From assembly GCA_039654915.1 (NCBI GenBank), contig CM077600.1, positions 73,293,992 through 73,357,991 of the forward strand: a DNA stretch of 64,000 nucleotides, given 5' to 3'. The notes beneath the pieces were generated by a model. It saw only the letters and a list, made by a program, of their open reading frames with translations, was not told the origin of the DNA and searched no databases. Each line of letters begins with the position of its first letter. Within the stretch, counting starts at the first letter, position 1. This stretch comes from Aquilaria yunnanensis (Eukaryota; Streptophyta; Magnoliopsida; Malvales; Thymelaeaceae). The translations under genes and the position numbers were made by a program. Below are positions 10,378 to 19,727 of this stretch, in pieces.

Positions 10378-11092
10378 TAAGTGCTTAGGAGTCCATTGAT
10401 GCTTATGAGAAGTTACAAGCTCAAAAGAGAGGTTTTGAGCAACTTCTCTCTTGTGAAACCAAAGAGGAGCCTAAGTTGGATTTAAAACCACTACCTAAGG
10501 ATCTTAAGTATGTCTACCTTGGACATGGAGAAATTGATAAGATGATTATCTCTTTTACATTGACTACCTTGGAAGAGGAGAAATTGATAAGGTGTTGAGA
10601 AAGCAAAAAAGTGCAATTGTTTGGTCTATCTCCGATATTAAGGGTATTAGTCCTCACACTTGCATGCACAAGATATTGATGGAGGATGAATAAAAGTCCT
10701 TAATTCAAGCTCAAAGAAGGTTAAATCCCAAGATGAAGGTGAAGGATGCGATCTTGAAGCTTCTCAAGGCCGGCATTATCTACCCCATTTTGGATTCACA
10801 ATGGGTTAGCCTAGTGCAAGTAATGCATAAAAAGGGTGGAACCATTGCGGTGGGCAATGAGAACAATGAATGGATTTCTACAAGATTGGTGACCAAGTGG
10901 AGAGTGTGCTTCGATTACTAGAAGCTCAACAAAGCTAGCCATAAGGACCATTTCCTTTTGCCATTCATTGATCAAATCTTGGATCAATTGGCGAGCCACT
11001 CTTTTTATTATTTCTTGGATGAATACTTCGGGTACAACCAAAGTGAAATAGCCCCTGAGGATCAAGAAAAGATGACTTTTACTAGTCCTTGG
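10378..11092 (+). pseudogene. Athila protease-RT linker and 5' half of reverse transcriptase
   Basis: The linker contains KPLPKDLKYVYLG. The RT starts near 10616 with the conserved KGISPHTCMHKI and AGIIYPILDSQWVS segments, then WRVCFDY, a TAG where Arg is normal, KLNKASHKDHF and LDEYFGYNQ. It stops at 11092 inside the RT palm, exactly at the CTTGG duplication of the next insert, and resumes at 21926. Internal stops and frame changes show long decay. Confidence 0.82.
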
Positions 11093-11378
11093 TGTTACCA
11101 CCACACAAAAATGGGAGAATTACAAGTGTGTCATAATGGCTAAAAACCATTATATTATGTAATTCTCAACATAATGATTGAAGTGTGGGGGGGGTAAAAG
11201 TCATGATCAACACCTCCTTAAAAGTGTTCTAAGTTGGTAACTTGGCCCCCAAGAAAAGCCTTAAGGATTGCTTGTTTGTCAAGCAACCTATGGACTTTTT
11301 TGTAAGGTTTTGAAAATTCGGGTACTTATTTGCAAAACTTTCAAGAAAGAGACTTGGAGAGTTATGGGAAGGACATGA

Positions 11379-12794
11379 TGTTAGTATTGTGCCCAAAAAG
11401 CCAATCATGAGATGATTGTATTTTTGCACATTGAGTCATGATATTTTATTGAGGCATTAATCCAGCAATTATGTTTGTTGTTTTGTTTCTGCGTAACGTA
11501 ATAAGCATAACTGTAACCCTAGAATAATGATATTCTTAAACGTCCCTAGTCTAGTATTATTGTGGAGCGGGTTGCAATAATACATAATGACTAGCATATG
11601 TGGAGACTAATATGAGATATGTAGTCTACATATGGGTACAAGTTGGAGAACTTGTGTACTGGACCGACCCACCATGAGAACACTTCATGGATCGTTATAT
11701 GAGTGTCATAAGTGATTCTCATAGTGATCATGGTATATGTAGTCCTTCGACCTAAGATCAGCAAGGTTCCCTACATGTGAGTCACATACTTTGATACTTT
11801 CCTTTGTTGCTCGTAACTGAGTGAACTTGAAGGAGGTCATTGGGTATGTCACATATCATGCGGAGGGATTTGTATGATCAAGATGGGATTTGTCCCTCCT
11901 ATGTAACGGGAGTGATATCTTTGGGCCCCTTGATAGAGTGAGACTTAGAAAATGCATGGCCATGCTCCGATGAGTTGATATATGATATCAATGTCGTCAG
12001 TTTAAGTTGGTCTACTTGGTAATCAAGAAACCAAAGATTGGGCTATACGAGAGTGACACATTCCATGTCTCGTGCTTAGTCTTGATATCTTGGACAAAGG
12101 GACAATGGCATATATCGGTGATGATCATAAAGGATTAGTCGATTCACCGACAATCTTGTCACTTGGGTAGCAATGATGTGTTGCTAGACACCGCTCATTG
12201 CTTATGATCATAAATGTGATTTATGATCATTGCCAACATGGCAAGAGCCTATTGGGTCGCACACATAGAGCTATTTGGATCATTAGAGTGCATGGGCTAA
12301 TTATTTGGGTTATGGTTTCACTTTAATTTCGTATTAATAATGGGCCAAGGAGTTGAGCCATTATTAAGCCCGAAATTAAATCCTAATTGGATTAGGGCTT
12401 TGAAACCCATTAAGCCTGGAAGTTGAGTCTCACTATAAATACAACTTTTAAGTGAGAAATTCGCAGGTCTCCTTGCCCTAGCCTCCCAAAAGGACAGCCG
12501 CACTCTTCTCTTGCAATTCCTTGGAGGACGCAAGCTAGCACTGCGAGCGCAAGAGAAACGCATCTGCCGGGACGTGGTGGAAGCGTGGTGATCCCGAGAG
12601 GCTCGTGTGGATACCATAGAGAGCCTGAACACGTCAACTGTTCAGGTTTTGTGATTCGACTCTACAGTTGAGTGAGAGATCTCAACCGAAAATTAGGTAT
12701 GAAATTTTCGAACACCCGGTTTACCCCGTTTCACTTGGATCCTGGAGGGTTTCGGTTAAATTCCGCTGCGCTGTTTGGCTCCCGAAACCCAACA
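11379..12794 (+). repeat. 5' LTR of the copia element
   Basis: 1416 bp, TGTTAG...CCCAACA. With the TATA box at 12434, U3 would be about 1.09 kb and R-U5 about 0.33 kb. Compared with the 3' LTR it differs at 12017 (T/C), 12148 (C/T), 12710 (G/A) and 12742 (C/T). Confidence 0.95.
12434..12441 (+). promoter_or_regulatory. TATA box in the copia 5' LTR
   Basis: TATAAATA in CTCACTATAAATACAAC. The same motif is at 19367-19374 in the 3' LTR. It predicts transcript starts about 30 bp downstream, near 12465. Confidence 0.7.
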
Positions 12795-12795
12795 G

Positions 12796-12807
12796 TGGTA
12801 TCAGAGC
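12796..12807 (+). other. Primer binding site, initiator tRNA-Met type
   Basis: TGGTATCAGAGC begins one base after the 5' LTR, the standard complement to the 3' end of plant initiator tRNA-Met. Confidence 0.93.
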
Positions 12808-14345
12808 TACTGGTGAGACCCTAAATCGGGATTGAGTGTTGAATCGCATGATGCTATGTGTTCGATTGGTTTTCGGCCATGATTAATTAGATTGATTCAT
12901 GATGCATGAAACCGGAATTCGTAATGAACATATGAGATATATGAAGAAACGACACAAATTGGTTAATGAGATTAACCCGAAATTGATAGGTATGAGATAC
13001 CTATATGGATTAGGATTCTTGCAATAGTTGCAAAAACCCTAGGTTTGTTCGGATTCGGCCTGTTCGGGGACCGAATGTAAGGTATATTTGGTGGCTCGAA
13101 TGGAGGAGTCTCGGGTGCCTACTTTCTCGAAATAGAAGATTTCGGGCTAAGCAATTGTAAGACAATTTTTTGCGCCGGGGGGCGTTGCCCCCCACGCCCC
13201 CCGCAAGGGCGGCTCCCCTTGACCCCGTCTGCTGACCGGTCAGCGGAACCACCGCCCGCTGACCGGCCAGCGGGACCGCCGTATGCGAAGCGCCACATAA
13301 ATAAAAACTGGTTAATCAACACGCGAAAATTGGCATGCACCTTTGTTGAATGAGATTTGACATGATATGCTGATTGGTGTTTGAAGCATGGTGCATGGTT
13401 ATAGCCCTTGATTGGTTGTACTTGTAAATACGGCCTGCAAGTCGTGCCTTTTCTTATCACTCTCATTGTACATTCTCTTCTCACCTTACTCCCCTCGAAT
13501 GTAACTCGAGGTTTCTATTATTGATGTAATGGTGCATTATGGGCTCATCCAAGGTGGTATGTCCAAGGATCATGCAAGGAGGTATGTCCAAGGAGGTGAC
13601 AACAAAAGGGCAGCCAAGAAAGGAAGAGAAGGAGCTTGTGAAGACTCTTTTCTTTTCTTAGGCTTTTATGATATTCTCATTGGCTTGAGAATATCGCATA
13701 GTTTGGGCTATAACCATGTCACGTTTATTTCTTGTAAGCATGAGATGCATGTTTTATATTTGTATGTGATGCATGTATAAAACAACCGGAGATAACAAAT
13801 TGGTGAGATCAAAAGAAAAATCCCTCAAACAAATATTAAGTCATTAAATGTGATGCCTTCCAAATGTTGGCACTCGTCAAGACTTTGATCAACATTAGGT
13901 GGGTTTGCCAAAGCAAAGCACATATGTTCATCTTGGTAAGGCGCGATGGGATAATAGTGATATCCAAACTGCTAACTTTGGGTTCGACTTAACTAAGTCA
14001 TCCTAATAGGATTAGGGACTTAGAGGCATAGAGTTGGGCTTAAGTTCATGAGATGAGCTTGGACAAGTGTTGTTCACCCAACTATCCAAGAGTTGCATAA
14101 GATGCAATTGGCAAGGAGTTGCCTACCTAAATAGCTATAACTTGAGAGAAAAGCCAAAGCTGACTCAGGTTGTGGTCAAATATGGATCTTGGCCCACTAG
14201 AATACCTTAGCGCCGAGGTGTTCCGAAATAATATCGAGGGTTATTATTTTGAGGAAAATAGTGGGAGTATCGTTTAATAAAAGACCTTATTAAATGAATT
14301 AAAATACATGACTCTTACACTGCATATTTACTGTTGTAGATAACC
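12808..14345 (+). other. Long untranslated leader of the copia element
   Basis: About 1.54 kb between the PBS and the gag-pol ATG. It has no convincing gene; the 83-codon frame at 13529-13780 has no recognised domain. It includes an unusual GC-rich block (about 13168-13292) and a short direct repeat of GGTATGTCCAAGGA near 13555-13595. The gag-pol start has a good context, ATAACCATGG. Packaging and dimerisation signals are expected in this region in LTR elements, but none is proven here. Confidence 0.6.
13168..13292 (+). repeat. GC-rich block with paired palindromes in the copia leader
   Basis: A G/C-dominated island in AT-rich sequence. It contains GGGGGGCGTTGCCCCCC (a hairpin), a perfect 14-bp palindrome GCTGACCGGTCAGC at 13231-13244, and a near-palindrome CCCGCTGACCGGCCAGCGGG at 13255-13274 with the same TGACCGG core. 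Confidence 0.85.
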
Positions 14346-17300
14346 ATGGCACAAAACACATCGACACTTTCGTTGCGATCTATCCTTGAGAAGGAAAAAC
14401 TTAATGGGACCAACTTTCTCAAATGGTACCGAAACTTGAGGATAGTCCTCAAACAAGAGAGAAAGGCATATGTCCTAGAGCAGCCCATTCCGAATGAGCC
14501 TGCTGCCACTGCTCCAAGAGCTGAAAGGGATGCTCACAAGAGGCATTCTGATGATGCTTTGGATGTTGCATGCCTCATGCTTATTACCATGGAATCTGAG
14601 CTTCAGAAGCAACATGAGAACATGGGGGCGTTCGATATGATCGAACATCTCAAAATGCTTTTCCAAGAGCAAGCTAGGCATGAGAGGTTTGAGACCTCTA
14701 AGGCATTGTTTCAGTGCAAGATGTCTGAGGGAAGTCCCGTGGGTCCTCATGTGCTCAAGATGATTGGGTACATTGAGAATCTTGAGAATTTGGGATTTGC
14801 TCTTCAGAAAGAGTTGGCTATCGATGTAGTCTTGCAATCGTTGCCTGAAAGCTACAGTCAATTCGTCATGAACTATAACATGAACGACCTTGACAAGTCC
14901 CTCCCTGAATTGCTCAACATGTTGAGAACTGCTGAGCAAAATCTTAAGAAGGCTGAGCCCATTTTGATGGTTCAAAAGGGCAAGGGAAAGGGAAAAGCTA
15001 ACAAGAAGAAGGATAAAGCTAATGGAAAGTCTAATGCTAGTTCTTCTTCAGCTGCACTGAAACCAAAGGGTGGTGTGGCAAAGGAAGGGGAGTGCTTCCA
15101 TTGTAAGCAACCTGGACACTGGAAGCGCAACTGCAAGCTCTATCTTGAAGAACTTGCTAAAGAAAAGGGAAGTAAGACTTCCACTTCAGGTATTTTTGTT
15201 ATAGAGGCTAACTTTTCTACTTCCTCATCTTGGGTATTGGATACTGGATGTGGATCTCACATTTGTGCAAATGTGCAGGATCTAAGTAGAAGTAGAAGAT
15301 TGGCCCGAGGTGAAGTGGACCTACGTGTTGGAAATGGAGCAAGGGTTGCTGCCTTAGCCATAGGGACTTATGTTCTCACTTTACCTAGTGGATTAGTTTT
15401 AGAATTAGACAACTGCTACTTTGTGCCTACTATTAGTAGAAATTTGATTTCTGTTTCTTGTTTGGACAAGAAAGGTTTTTCATTTATAATAAAGGACAAA
15501 TGTTGTTCTATTTATTTGAATGAAATCTTTTATGGTAGTGCTCAACTTAGCAATGGGTTGTATGTTCTAGACCTTGAAGATCCAATCTATAATGTGAATA
15601 CCAAGAAGGTCAGATTAAATGATTCAAACTTGACCTATCTCTGGCACTGTCGCTTGGGCCATATAAATGAGACCCGCATATCCAAGCTCCATAAGGATGG
15701 ACTCTTGGACTCATTTGATTTTGAATCATATGAGACATGTGAGTCATGTTTGTTGGGCAAGATGACCAAAGCCCCATTCACAGGGCAAAGTGAAAGGGCT
15801 AATGACTTACTAGGACTCATACATAGTGATGTATGTGGCCCTATGTCTACACAAGCTAGAGGAGGTTCCCAATACTTCATTACTTTCACTGATGACTTCA
15901 GCAGATATGGCTATGTGTATCTTATGAGACACAAGTCAGAATCCTTTGAAAAGTTCAAAGAATTCAAGAATGAAGTAGAGAATCAACTCGGGAAGAGTAT
16001 CAAAGTGATTCGATCAGATCGAGGTGGAGAGTACTTGGATCGAGAATTCCTTGACTATCTGAAGGAGTGTGGTATAGTATCACAACTCACTCCACCAGGT
16101 ACACCTCAATGGAATGGTGTTTCTGAAAGGAGAAATCGAACTCTGTTAGACATGGTTCGCTCCATGATGAGTCAAGCTGACCTTCCAAACTCCTTTTGGG
16201 GACATGCTCTAGACACAGCCGCTTTTACACTAAACCGAGTTCCATCTAAATCGGTTCAAAAGACACCATATGAGATATGGAGTGGGAGGCGTCCCAATTT
16301 GTCTTTTATGAAGATTTGGGGCTGTGACGCTTATGTAAAACGTCAATCCTCTCACAAACTAGGGCCCAAATCTCAAAAATGTCTTTTTGTTGGGTATCCC
16401 AAAGAAACAAAGGGTTACTATTTCTACAATCCCTCTGAGCAAAAAGTGTTTGTTGCTCGAACTGGTGTCTTTTTGGAGAAAGAGTTTATCTCTAAAGGAA
16501 CTAGTGGGAGGAAAGTAGAACTTGAAGAAATTCAAGAACAACAAGAAGACATTGAACCTGAAATGGAACCTGAACAGACACCACAAGATGTTGTGGTTCA
16601 AGAGTCTGTTCCTGTAGCACAAAGCCCACGTAGGACTGGTAGGATTCGGCGTGAGCCTGAGAGATATGGATTTCTCGTGACTCACACCGGTGATGTGATG
16701 CTCATGGATCAAGATGAGCCCACAACCTACCAACAAGCTATGTCGGGGCCTGACTCTGAGAAATGGCTAGTGGCCATGAAATCCGAGATGGAATCCATGT
16801 ATGAAAACCAAGTATGGACTTTGGTTGACCCACCTGAAGGGGTAAAACCCATAGGGTGCAAATGGGTTTTCAAGAAGAAAACTGACATGGATGGTAATGT
16901 GATTACCTTTAAGGGACGATTGGTCGCAAAAGGTTTCAAGCAAATTCATGGTATTGACTATGATGAAACTTTTTCACCAGTTGCTATGCTTAAATCCATC
17001 CGAATTTTGTTTGCTATTGCTGCACACTATGATTATGAGATATGGCAAATGGATGTCAAAACTGCATTCCTAAATGGAAAGCTACTTGAGGATGTGTACA
17101 TGACACAGCCTAAGGGTTTTGTCACTCCTGGGAATGCCAATAAAGTGTGCAAATTGCAAAGGTCCATTTATGGACTGAAGCAAGCTTCTCGAAGTTGGAA
17201 TCTTCGTTTTGATGATGCAATCAAAGAGTTTGGTTTTATAAAAAATGAAGATGAACCTTGTGTCTACAAGAAGGTTAGTGGGAGCGCTATTGTCTTCTTG

Positions 17301-18317
17301 GTGTTGTATGTAGATGACATACTACTCATCGGGAATGACATTCCTGAGCTACAGTCTGTGAAGACTTGGCTAAGGAAATGTTTCTCTATGAAGGACTTGG
17401 GTGAAGCAGCCTATGTGTTAGGCATCAGGATCTATAGAGATAGATCTAGAAAGCTTATTGGCCTAAGTCAAAGTACATATATTGACAAGGTGCTAAAGAG
17501 GTTTAGCATGCAAGATTCCAAGAAAGGATTCTTGCCCATGTCACATGGTATCACTCTTTCTAGATCTCAGTGTCCGAGTACAACCGAGGAGAGAGAGCGC
17601 ATGAGTAAGATTCCATATGCCTCAGCAATTGGATCTATCATGTATGCCATGATATGTACTCGTCCCGATGTCTCATATGCTTTGAGCATGACGAGTAGGT
17701 ACCAATCGAACCCCGGTGAAAGTCACTGGACAGCTGTTAAGAACATCCTTAAGTACTTACGAAGGACTAAGGATGCATTCTTGGTCTTTGGAGGTGAAGA
17801 TGAGCTCGTTGTAAGGGGTTACACTGATGCAAGCTTCCAATCCGATAAGGATGATTTTAGATCGCAATCTGGTTATGTGTTTTGTATTGGTGGTGGTGCT
17901 GTAAGCTGGAAGAGTTCAAAGCAAGAGACAGTAGCTGACTCTACAACAGAATCTGAGTACATTGCCGCCTCTGATGCTGCGAAGGAGGCAGTTTGGATCA
18001 AGAAGTTCATCACTGAACTTGGAGTGGTTCCAAGCATTGTTGACCCGATAGAGCTCTATTGTGACAACAATGGAGCAATCGTACAGGCTAAGGAACCTCG
18101 ATCTCACCAGCGATCCAAACACATACTCCGACGCTATCATCTCATCAGGGAGATCATCGAGAGGGGTGATGTAAGGATATGCAGGACTTCGACAGACAGC
18201 AATATTGCTGATCCACTGACAAAGCCCCTTACGCAGCAGAAGCATGATAGCCATTCTAGGTCCATCGGTATTAGATACGTGGATGATTGGCTTTTAGTGC
18301 AAGTGGGAGATTGTTAG
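14346..18317 (+). CDS. gag-pol: Ty1/copia gag-pol polyprotein, intact
   Basis: 1323 residues in one frame. Domain order is copia-type gag (about 1-240), a CCHC zinc knuckle at 250-263 (CFHCKQPGHWKRNC), an aspartic protease with DTG at 299-301, the integrase HHCC zinc domain from H434, and an integrase core with D495, D558 and E594 (35 residues between the last two). The RT runs from about 805, with YVDD at 988-991. RNase H has the catalytic Asp of YTDAS at 1161 and TTESEY near 1202. This order (integrase before RT) defines copia. All catalytic residues I looked for are present. The frame runs through the PPT and its TAG (18315-18317) lies in the first bases of the 3' LTR. It encodes all proteins needed for retrotransposition. 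Confidence 0.96.
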   Translation: MAQNTSTLSLRSILEKEKLNGTNFLKWYRNLRIVLKQERKAYVLEQPIPNEPAATAPRAERDAHKRHSDDALDVACLMLITMESELQKQHENMGAFDMIEHLKMLFQEQARHERFETSKALFQCKMSEGSPVGPHVLKMIGYIENLENLGFALQKELAIDVVLQSLPESYSQFVMNYNMNDLDKSLPELLNMLRTAEQNLKKAEPILMVQKGKGKGKANKKKDKANGKSNASSSSAALKPKGGVAKEGECFHCKQPGHWKRNCKLYLEELAKEKGSKTSTSGIFVIEANFSTSSSWVLDTGCGSHICANVQDLSRSRRLARGEVDLRVGNGARVAALAIGTYVLTLPSGLVLELDNCYFVPTISRNLISVSCLDKKGFSFIIKDKCCSIYLNEIFYGSAQLSNGLYVLDLEDPIYNVNTKKVRLNDSNLTYLWHCRLGHINETRISKLHKDGLLDSFDFESYETCESCLLGKMTKAPFTGQSERANDLLGLIHSDVCGPMSTQARGGSQYFITFTDDFSRYGYVYLMRHKSESFEKFKEFKNEVENQLGKSIKVIRSDRGGEYLDREFLDYLKECGIVSQLTPPGTPQWNGVSERRNRTLLDMVRSMMSQADLPNSFWGHALDTAAFTLNRVPSKSVQKTPYEIWSGRRPNLSFMKIWGCDAYVKRQSSHKLGPKSQKCLFVGYPKETKGYYFYNPSEQKVFVARTGVFLEKEFISKGTSGRKVELEEIQEQQEDIEPEMEPEQTPQDVVVQESVPVAQSPRRTGRIRREPERYGFLVTHTGDVMLMDQDEPTTYQQAMSGPDSEKWLVAMKSEMESMYENQVWTLVDPPEGVKPIGCKWVFKKKTDMDGNVITFKGRLVAKGFKQIHGIDYDETFSPVAMLKSIRILFAIAAHYDYEIWQMDVKTAFLNGKLLEDVYMTQPKGFVTPGNANKVCKLQRSIYGLKQASRSWNLRFDDAIKEFGFIKNEDEPCVYKKVSGSAIVFLVLYVDDILLIGNDIPELQSVKTWLRKCFSMKDLGEAAYVLGIRIYRDRSRKLIGLSQSTYIDKVLKRFSMQDSKKGFLPMSHGITLSRSQCPSTTEERERMSKIPYASAIGSIMYAMICTRPDVSYALSMTSRYQSNPGESHWTAVKNILKYLRRTKDAFLVFGGEDELVVRGYTDASFQSDKDDFRSQSGYVFCIGGGAVSWKSSKQETVADSTTESEYIAASDAAKEAVWIKKFITELGVVPSIVDPIELYCDNNGAIVQAKEPRSHQRSKHILRRYHLIREIIERGDVRICRTSTDSNIADPLTKPLTQQKHDSHSRSIGIRYVDDWLLVQVGDC
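18301..18310 (+). other. Polypurine tract of the copia element
   Basis: AAGTGGGAGA, next to the 3' LTR start at 18312. It lies inside the gag-pol frame. It primes plus-strand synthesis in LTR elements. Confidence 0.8.
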
Positions 18318-19727
18318 TATTGTGCCCAAAAAGCCAATCATGAGATGATTGTATTTTTGCACATTGAGTCATGATATTTTATTGAGGCATTAATCCAGCA
18401 ATTATGTTTGTTGTTTTGTTTCTGCGTAACGTAATAAGCATAACTGTAACCCTAGAATAATGATATTCTTAAACGTCCCTAGTCTAGTATTATTGTGGAG
18501 CGGGTTGCAATAATACATAATGACTAGCATATGTGGAGACTAATATGAGATATGTAGTCTACATATGGGTACAAGTTGGAGAACTTGTGTACTGGACCGA
18601 CCCACCATGAGAACACTTCATGGATCGTTATATGAGTGTCATAAGTGATTCTCATAGTGATCATGGTATATGTAGTCCTTCGACCTAAGATCAGCAAGGT
18701 TCCCTACATGTGAGTCACATACTTTGATACTTTCCTTTGTTGCTCGTAACTGAGTGAACTTGAAGGAGGTCATTGGGTATGTCACATATCATGCGGAGGG
18801 ATTTGTATGATCAAGATGGGATTTGTCCCTCCTATGTAACGGGAGTGATATCTTTGGGCCCCTTGATAGAGTGAGACTTAGAAAATGCATGGCCATGCTC
18901 CGATGAGTTGATATATGATATCAATGTCGTCAGTTTAAGTTGGTCTACTCGGTAATCAAGAAACCAAAGATTGGGCTATACGAGAGTGACACATTCCATG
19001 TCTCGTGCTTAGTCTTGATATCTTGGACAAAGGGACAATGGCATATATCGGTGATGATCATAAAGGATTAGTCGATTCACTGACAATCTTGTCACTTGGG
19101 TAGCAATGATGTGTTGCTAGACACCGCTCATTGCTTATGATCATAAATGTGATTTATGATCATTGCCAACATGGCAAGAGCCTATTGGGTCGCACACATA
19201 GAGCTATTTGGATCATTAGAGTGCATGGGCTAATTATTTGGGTTATGGTTTCACTTTAATTTCGTATTAATAATGGGCCAAGGAGTTGAGCCATTATTAA
19301 GCCCGAAATTAAATCCTAATTGGATTAGGGCTTTGAAACCCATTAAGCCTGGAAGTTGAGTCTCACTATAAATACAACTTTTAAGTGAGAAATTCGCAGG
19401 TCTCCTTGCCCTAGCCTCCCAAAAGGACAGCCGCACTCTTCTCTTGCAATTCCTTGGAGGACGCAAGCTAGCACTGCGAGCGCAAGAGAAACGCATCTGC
19501 CGGGACGTGGTGGAAGCGTGGTGATCCCGAGAGGCTCGTGTGGATACCATAGAGAGCCTGAACACGTCAACTGTTCAGGTTTTGTGATTCGACTCTACAG
19601 TTGAGTGAGAGATCTCAACCGAAAATTAGGTATGAAATTTTCAAACACCCGGTTTACCCCGTTTCACTTGGATCTTGGAGGGTTTCGGTTAAATTCCGCT
19701 GCGCTGTTTGGCTCCCGAAACCCAACA
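18312..19727 (+). repeat. 3' LTR of the copia element
   Basis: 1416 bp, the same length as the 5' LTR, with four substitutions found and no indel. It is followed by the CATGA duplication at 19728-19732. Confidence 0.95.

Larger units (their letters stand above)
11379..19727 (+). mobile_element. Full-length, structurally intact Ty1/copia retrotransposon
   Basis: 8349 bp, with target duplications CATGA at 11374-11378 and 19728-19732. Two 1416-bp LTRs flank a tRNA-iMet-type PBS, a 1.5-kb leader, one uninterrupted gag-pol frame and a PPT. I found four differences between the LTRs. The layout is that of an autonomous, recently inserted element. The clade (Tork/TAR/Angela-like) is uncertain. Two solo LTRs of the same family lie at 41663-43076 and 60393-61784, both in the opposite orientation. 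Confidence 0.95.

Noticed and set aside
12318..12632. Minus-strand 104-codon frame in the copia 5' LTR, repeated in the 3' LTR at 19251-19565
   Set aside because: Antisense to the U3-R region, with conservation explained by LTR identity. In the solo LTRs at 41663 and 60393 the frame is not kept.
13529..13780. 83-codon frame in the copia leader
   Set aside because: No domain, and it is out of step with the gag-pol start; treated as leader sequence.
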